64,000 bases of DNA from assembly GCA_027596075.1 (NCBI GenBank), contig JADGJC010000006.1, forward strand, positions 186,001-250,000, written 5' to 3'. Shown here one piece after another: positions 59,360 to 64,000 of this stretch. The stretch comes from Rhizophlyctis rosea. Lineage: Eukaryota > Chytridiomycota > Chytridiomycetes > Rhizophlyctidales > Rhizophlyctidaceae. Numbering within the stretch: the first letter of the stretch is position 1; every line of letters starts with the position of its first letter. The notes beneath the pieces were generated by a model. The model was not told where the DNA came from and did no database searches. It saw only the letters and a list, made by a program, of their open reading frames with translations. A program made the translations under genes and the position numbers.

Positions 59360-60885
59360 TCAATACCCCTTATCCGCCAACCCCGTCGCAACCCCCAAGT
59401 AAAACTCCACCGAATCAAACCCACTCCGATTCCCCGACGACATAAACCCCCTCATCCGCGGCGGAATCAACTCCCAATGATCACACTTAACACTCCCCAT
59501 AAACTGTCCCCACCTCGCCGAATTCAAACTCACCAACCCATCATTCGGCCCTTCCCTCCCCTTGATAATCCTATACGGGAAATACAGTGGCGCCAGCACA
59601 CCTACATCCGTTACAGCGGCGTAGGAGGCGTAATGCACGTCTGGTCTGTCGGGTGTAACGCGGTTGAATGCTTCGCAGTAGGAGGTTGTTAGGTTTGTGA
59701 ATGCTGGTGCGTCGAGTGGGGAGAATATGGCGCGGATGATGGGGTTGATGGGTTGGGAGGATGGTGGGCGGGTGGAGGGTTTGCCTTCTTTCAGGGCTTG
59801 GGTGCCGACGCCTTCTACGCCGGCTTTGTGTTCGGCTTTGGCGAGGAAGTCGCAGACTACGTCGTCTACTTGGCGTTTGGCGTATTCGCTCATGTGGCCT
59901 ACGCCGCTGGATATGAGGAGAAGAATCATGAGTCTTTGCCGTAAAAACAAACAAGTTGAGTTGGTATGCCACCAACTTACAGCGCTTCTGATATCCAGTC
60001 CATAAACGAACTTCCTCGATGTGGCGTCGCGATTGTTGTTAGGGAGTTGACTTGGTAACTTCGTGATGGCATATGTGATATTACGTATCGGCAATCCAAA
60101 CCTCCCTAGAACATCAAACGCGCTTGTCAGCCTATCACACCAAAAGGGTTCGCCGTGGAACAAGCAGATATACTGACCATTGAATGAGCCATCAGATTAA
60201 TCCGCTGTCCCTTTCCAATAGTCTCCAGATAATCATGTAGTTCATGCGCACGGGTTCGTAAAGACGCTACAGGTCCAACCCGGGAGATATGAACTTTACA
60301 ACCAAGATCTCTCAAAGCTTCCGCTATGCCCTACATGGAATGCAGTCAGTATCAATGCATTGGCGTATAATGAATCGTGGGCTGGATGTACCTTCCAATA
60401 CTTCAGTTGTAGCCATGGTAGGGTCTCTGGTCCTATGTTGATTACGTCATAACCGAAAAGACCTATTTCACGTAGACGTCAATTAGATTGCACTTTTCGC
60501 AAAGAAGTAAACATTGATAACACGTACCATGACATAACACGATAGGATCCTTTGGCGCCCTATGTACAGCCGCCACGCGCATCCCTACGTGAGCTTTCCG
60601 ACCCGCCGTTCCCAACGATGACAGACCCTCCGGTTTGATCGCAACAGCCGACATGGTTGACTGCGATGCATGGGCATCTGAGAAACCCGCTAGGAACTGT
60701 TTCAAAACTGCTAGTCTTTCCTCCCGTTGTATTCTGCGATGTCGCGCCTGTAGCTGATCTTGCGCTGTTGCGCCGCTAGCTGCTGTTAGTGTGAGGGAGC
60801 CGCGCGAAGCTGATAGCGCGCCGGTGAGGGCGGACATTAGCCGTTTGCGGAACTGGCTTAGTGCAGATGTTGTTGGTGCTGACAT
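59360..60885 (-). CDS. Triacylglycerol lipase-like alpha/beta hydrolase
   Basis: Serine hydrolase related to bacterial family I lipases and their fungal homologues. The ATG at 60883-60885 gives a basic, Ser/Thr-rich leader (SQFRKRLMSALTGALSASRG) that may target mitochondria. The oxyanion motif is DPIVLCHG. Exons add YDVINIGPETLPWLQLKYWK, DLGCKVHISRVGPVASLRTR, then INLMAHSMGGLDCRYVISHM, with the nucleophile Ser in AHSMGG formed across an intron, and VNSLTTIATPHRGSSFMDWI. The last exons give EFYLGVATGLADKGY at the end, after GREGPNDGLVSLNSARWGQF (Asp region) and VKCDHWELIPPRM, where the catalytic His lies in DHWE. All catalytic parts seem intact. Substrate is inferred only from family. Confidence 0.88.
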
Positions 60886-62109
60886 GGGTGGGATGGGGTG
60901 ACAAGGGGAAAGAGAGGTGAGGATTTGTGGATGTCTTGACTACTGTTTGCGATGGTGAGATGTTGTGGGAAGGTGTTATGAAATTGTGCGTTTCTCCATT
61001 CCCAGGGAGGAAGCCTAACTTATTTTTGGAGCGCTGGTTTAACAACTTGGATAGTGTGGGAATGGGAAGATTCAAGATTTGATATATACGTACCCAGGCA
61101 AGGGGGTTGTTGCCTTTCAACCGGTCTTATGAGACGGAGCTCCACACATTTGCCCACGTTTTCCCAAATGTCCGCCGTTGGAACGGACCGGACTTGGGGT
61201 CTCCAATTGCACAACAGGGTGTCTTCGACGCCTTCCGAATGACCGCCTCTGTCCTCTCAGCAGTCTCAGCCACAAGATCACTGACGTGACGTTTTGCAAC
61301 CTTTGCACCCCAAAGTTTTACGCCCCATTTCATTTTCATTTGGGCGTGGCGCTGCTGTATGGTTGTCATGTGGTCTGTCCTGTGGGGCATGTGGGCTTGT
61401 TCGCTCACGGCTTACGCAATCGAGGGTCCAACACCTTTCAGGGTCCCATCAAATTATCATGGCCCAATGACGAGATCACACCTTATCACATGTCAGTCAT
61501 GTCGGCCTTTGGAGACGTTTAGCATGGGCTGACTGATGAAAATTGATGCTTAGAATGGTAATTGCTTACAGGAATATGAATGATACTAACAATCTCTCTT
61601 GGCGGTCGGTGCCACTGTACCCGATAGGGCCAATACCAGAATACAGAATTGGGATGACAATCATTCTGACATTCTGAGTATTCTAGTTTACTTGGTTCGC
61701 AATGTCGCAGAGCACGGATAGGCAGATGTAAATTTGGCACATCACGATCAACTGAGAACACTCAGACCGACGTATCCATGATAAACTTCATTCGTAGGAA
61801 AGACGTTTCAGCTCCACGCGCGGCGAGGCAAAAATAGAAATATGAAAGGTGACTGTTTCATCGAGGACAAGGAACGTATTTTGGAATGCTCGCAGGACAG
61901 ACTGGAATGGCAGGATCCATGCATATGAGAGGCTGTCCGTGACTCCTTGTGGAGGAACATTGTTGCGTACTGCACTTGTCTTGATGTTACAATTAAATTG
62001 AATGTCACTTCCGTTCACTCACAACTGGTTCTATTTTACAATCCAAAAAATCAACCGACAAAAACAATCTATGTACACAATCAATACTTCAAAACAGCAT
62101 TCATAGGCA
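60886..62109. other. 1.2 kb intergenic region
   Basis: Between the lipase start and the RasGAP stop. No open frame with domain content. The first 300 bp should include the lipase promoter. Confidence 0.5.
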
Positions 62110-64000
62110 CTATAGGCTCAAATCAGGTGAACTCTGAACCAAATCGACTTCCGAATCCCCACCCCTTTCCTCCACCATCTCCATCCCCATCCCCACCCGT
62201 TCATGTACAAGAGACAATGTTTTGTTTCCCAACCCAGACATCCCCATCCCAACACCTCCCTTTGTTGTTATCGAAGGAATTCTTTGACCCTCCTCCTCAA
62301 CACTACCCTCCGAACCGGCCTTTTCCATCTCAGTAACTGCTCCCACCAACTTCAGTTGCTCCATTCGCATTCTCTTCCGTTCTTCTGTCGTGCCTTGTGA
62401 TTGAATTTCTCGCACGGCGTCATTCAAGGCGCTAACAGCGGCCTTTTCGTCTTCTGTTTGGGCTTCCCGTTGCATTTTGTCGGTGACGGCAGAGAAATGC
62501 CGGTGCATGGCTGCCAGGTGGCGTTCGACATCGATTAGGTTGGCAGCTTTTGGAGACGTTATGTCAGGGGAGGAGTTGTGAGTAGGTGATGGAGGAGTGG
62601 TTTTAGATGGCGATGTCTGGTTGATTGGAATCATTGGTACAAGGCCACCGCTGCCGTAACGGGAAGATGACCGTTTGCCGGTATCCAATGGTGGGGAGGT
62701 GAGATTATCTACGGACCATCCCCCTGGTGGTGGTTTCATGGCAATAGTTGGTGCAGGAGCGACATCGTCGTCTCCACCACCGCAACATGCCGCGAAAAGC
62801 CCTCTCCGTGGATGAGGCTGGTTCACGGCAACTACGCTAACACCAACATCATCATCTCTCGACCCATTCACTACCGCTCCTTCCGGCACCTGATTCAATG
62901 TCCCCCTCCTCGCTGCTCTATCCAAAGTCCCCATACTTCTACTCCCCCTCGCATCCGACCCCTCTGAAACATGCATACTGCTACCCATCGATATCCCCGC
63001 CCCACTCGTCCCACTAACAGTCGTACCCCCAAAACTCTTCTTCCTAACATCCTGCATACTAGGACTAGCCAACTTCATCCGAATGACCGACATAGACCTC
63101 TTCAACCCACTACTCCGCCTCCTAGCCTTCTTCTTCCTCCTCTCCTCCTCATCCCTCACAACAGTGTTCACCATCCCTTTGATCAACTCCATACACTTCT
63201 GCACCGACGGGTTCAGCGCACTCGTAAAAGGCTCTTTAACGCCATCGAATTCCGTCATGTTGGCAGCTTGTTGCATTGTTTTGCTTATGAGTGTGAATGT
63301 ACGTGCTTGTCGTGGTGGTGGGTGGTCGTCTAGGAGGGTCCAAAGTTTTGGACCGAGGATGGCGGCGGTGAAAAAGCGGAGGAAGAGGAAGGATGTTACG
63401 GAGGTGTAGGCTGTTGTTGGGGAGTTTGGGAATTGTGTGCGTGCTGTTTGGTATATTGTGGTGAGGACGCTGCGCATGCCGGAGGGGATGAAGATGTGGG
63501 AGGAGGTGATTGCTTTTGTTATTGTGATGATGTAGGCTGTTACAGATATGTGTGGACTTCTTAGTTTATTGTGAAGCATGAAATATGCACATGCAAAACA
63601 GCCGCGACCACTCACATTCCAAATTCTGCAGATGATCTTCCACCACTCTCTGATTCGTCTCCCCTTCCATCTTCATCGGATCAATCTCACAATCTTTATT
63701 CCATCTCATAATATCCCTAATATGGGATTGAAGAACTTCCCGCAAATAGTCCATTCCAATTAGCTTCATGTATACATCCAGAGTTTTCGTTGCCATGCTG
63801 GAAACACCACCCGTCAGCGGACTTTTTCCTTTCGCTCACCATGGCAAATTGGGGTCCACAAACCTATTCGCCCGAAACAACGTAGCAGGTTCTTTGCTAT
63901 CCAAAATCTCCTTCACGCAAAGATCCGTCACAAAATCCGACGCCGCATCACCCGGAGCGCATTCCGCGATTTGCAAGATGTGCAGTGCGGCATCTTCTTG
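62110..64000 (-). CDS. RasGAP, C-terminal part (5' end outside the window)
   Basis: GTPase-activating protein for Ras. The gene enters from the right edge: DAALHILQIAECAPGDAASD, VKEILDSKEPATLFRANS (arginine finger in LFRANS, with the Ser codon split by an intron at 63796-63874), then MATKTLDVYMKLIGMDYLRE and EIDPMKMEGETNQRVVEDHL. The next exon holds ITKAITSSHIFIPSGMRSVL, SVTSFLFLRFFTAAILGPKL and RTFTLISKTMQQAANMTEFD, the end of the RasGAP domain. A basic Arg/Lys stretch (EERRKKKARRRSSGLKRSMS), a disordered linker and a helical segment (NLIDVERHLAAMHRHFSAVT) lead to the stop at 62110-62112. The N-terminal half, where C2 or PH domains would lie, is missing, so the subfamily (RASAL, SynGAP or other) is open. 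Confidence 0.9.

Overview
The window is nuclear DNA of a filamentous or zoosporic fungus, most likely a chytrid. It holds about 30 protein genes on both strands, packed with short gaps, and most contain several short (about 45-90 nt) GT-AG introns. The chytrid guess rests on gene content: a centriole-duplication kinase of the PLK4 type, a MORN-repeat protein and a secreted tyrosinase sit beside conserved eukaryotic housekeeping genes. A PLK4 gene implies centrioles and therefore a flagellated stage. No tRNA, rRNA, transposon or CRISPR could be supported. Exon structures are read by eye. For six genes the inferred exons sum to a whole number of codons: the bZIP gene, KAT8-like gene, SWC5, HIU hydrolase, DNPH1 and the HAD/2H/FolC fusion.

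Layout. 1-9 kb: tail of a membrane protein, a CRAL-TRIO/RhoGAP protein, a 2 kb gene-free stretch with structured tandem repeats, a tyrosinase with a 4-nt micro-exon, and a bZIP factor. 9.6-19 kb: a MYST acetyltransferase with chromo-barrel (MOF/KAT8 type), a secreted choice-of-anchor-A protein, methylmalonate-semialdehyde dehydrogenase and a carnosine-N-methyltransferase-like enzyme. 19-29 kb: an unknown disordered protein, a LisH/MINDY-4-type deubiquitinase, a GST-like protein, SWC5/CFDP1 and a small unknown. 29-36 kb: 5-hydroxyisourate hydrolase, a membrane-anchored kinase, a TRIR-like protein and proteasome subunit RPN3. 36-49 kb: a 1,120-residue coiled-coil protein, DNPH1-like hydrolase, MORN protein, SENP8-type NEDD8 protease and PLK4. 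49-64 kb: a mitochondrial-type unknown, a REC114-like protein, NOP53, a large HAD/2H-phosphoesterase/folylpolyglutamate-synthase fusion, a DXD glycosyltransferase, a lipase and the C-terminal part of a RasGAP.

The genes do not form one pathway. They are typical of a dense fungal chromosome arm, with many divergent pairs sharing 340-1,300 bp promoters. Themes are chromatin (KAT8-like, SWC5), ubiquitin and NEDD8 systems (MINDY-4, RPN3, SENP8), small-GTPase control (RhoGAP, RasGAP), ribosome and RNA biology (NOP53, TRIR, the RNA-repair-like half of the fusion), and cell cycle or meiosis (PLK4, REC114).

Most worth a second look: the triple fusion at 53.5-56.7 kb; the 4-nt micro-exon at 6087-6090; a tandem 47-nt element at 4136-4268 whose only two differences are a compensatory base pair; abrupt C-rich to G-rich switches inside exons across the window; three exact forkhead-type 9-mers upstream of the coiled-coil gene; and a perfect E2F-type palindrome between the kinase and TRIR-like genes.
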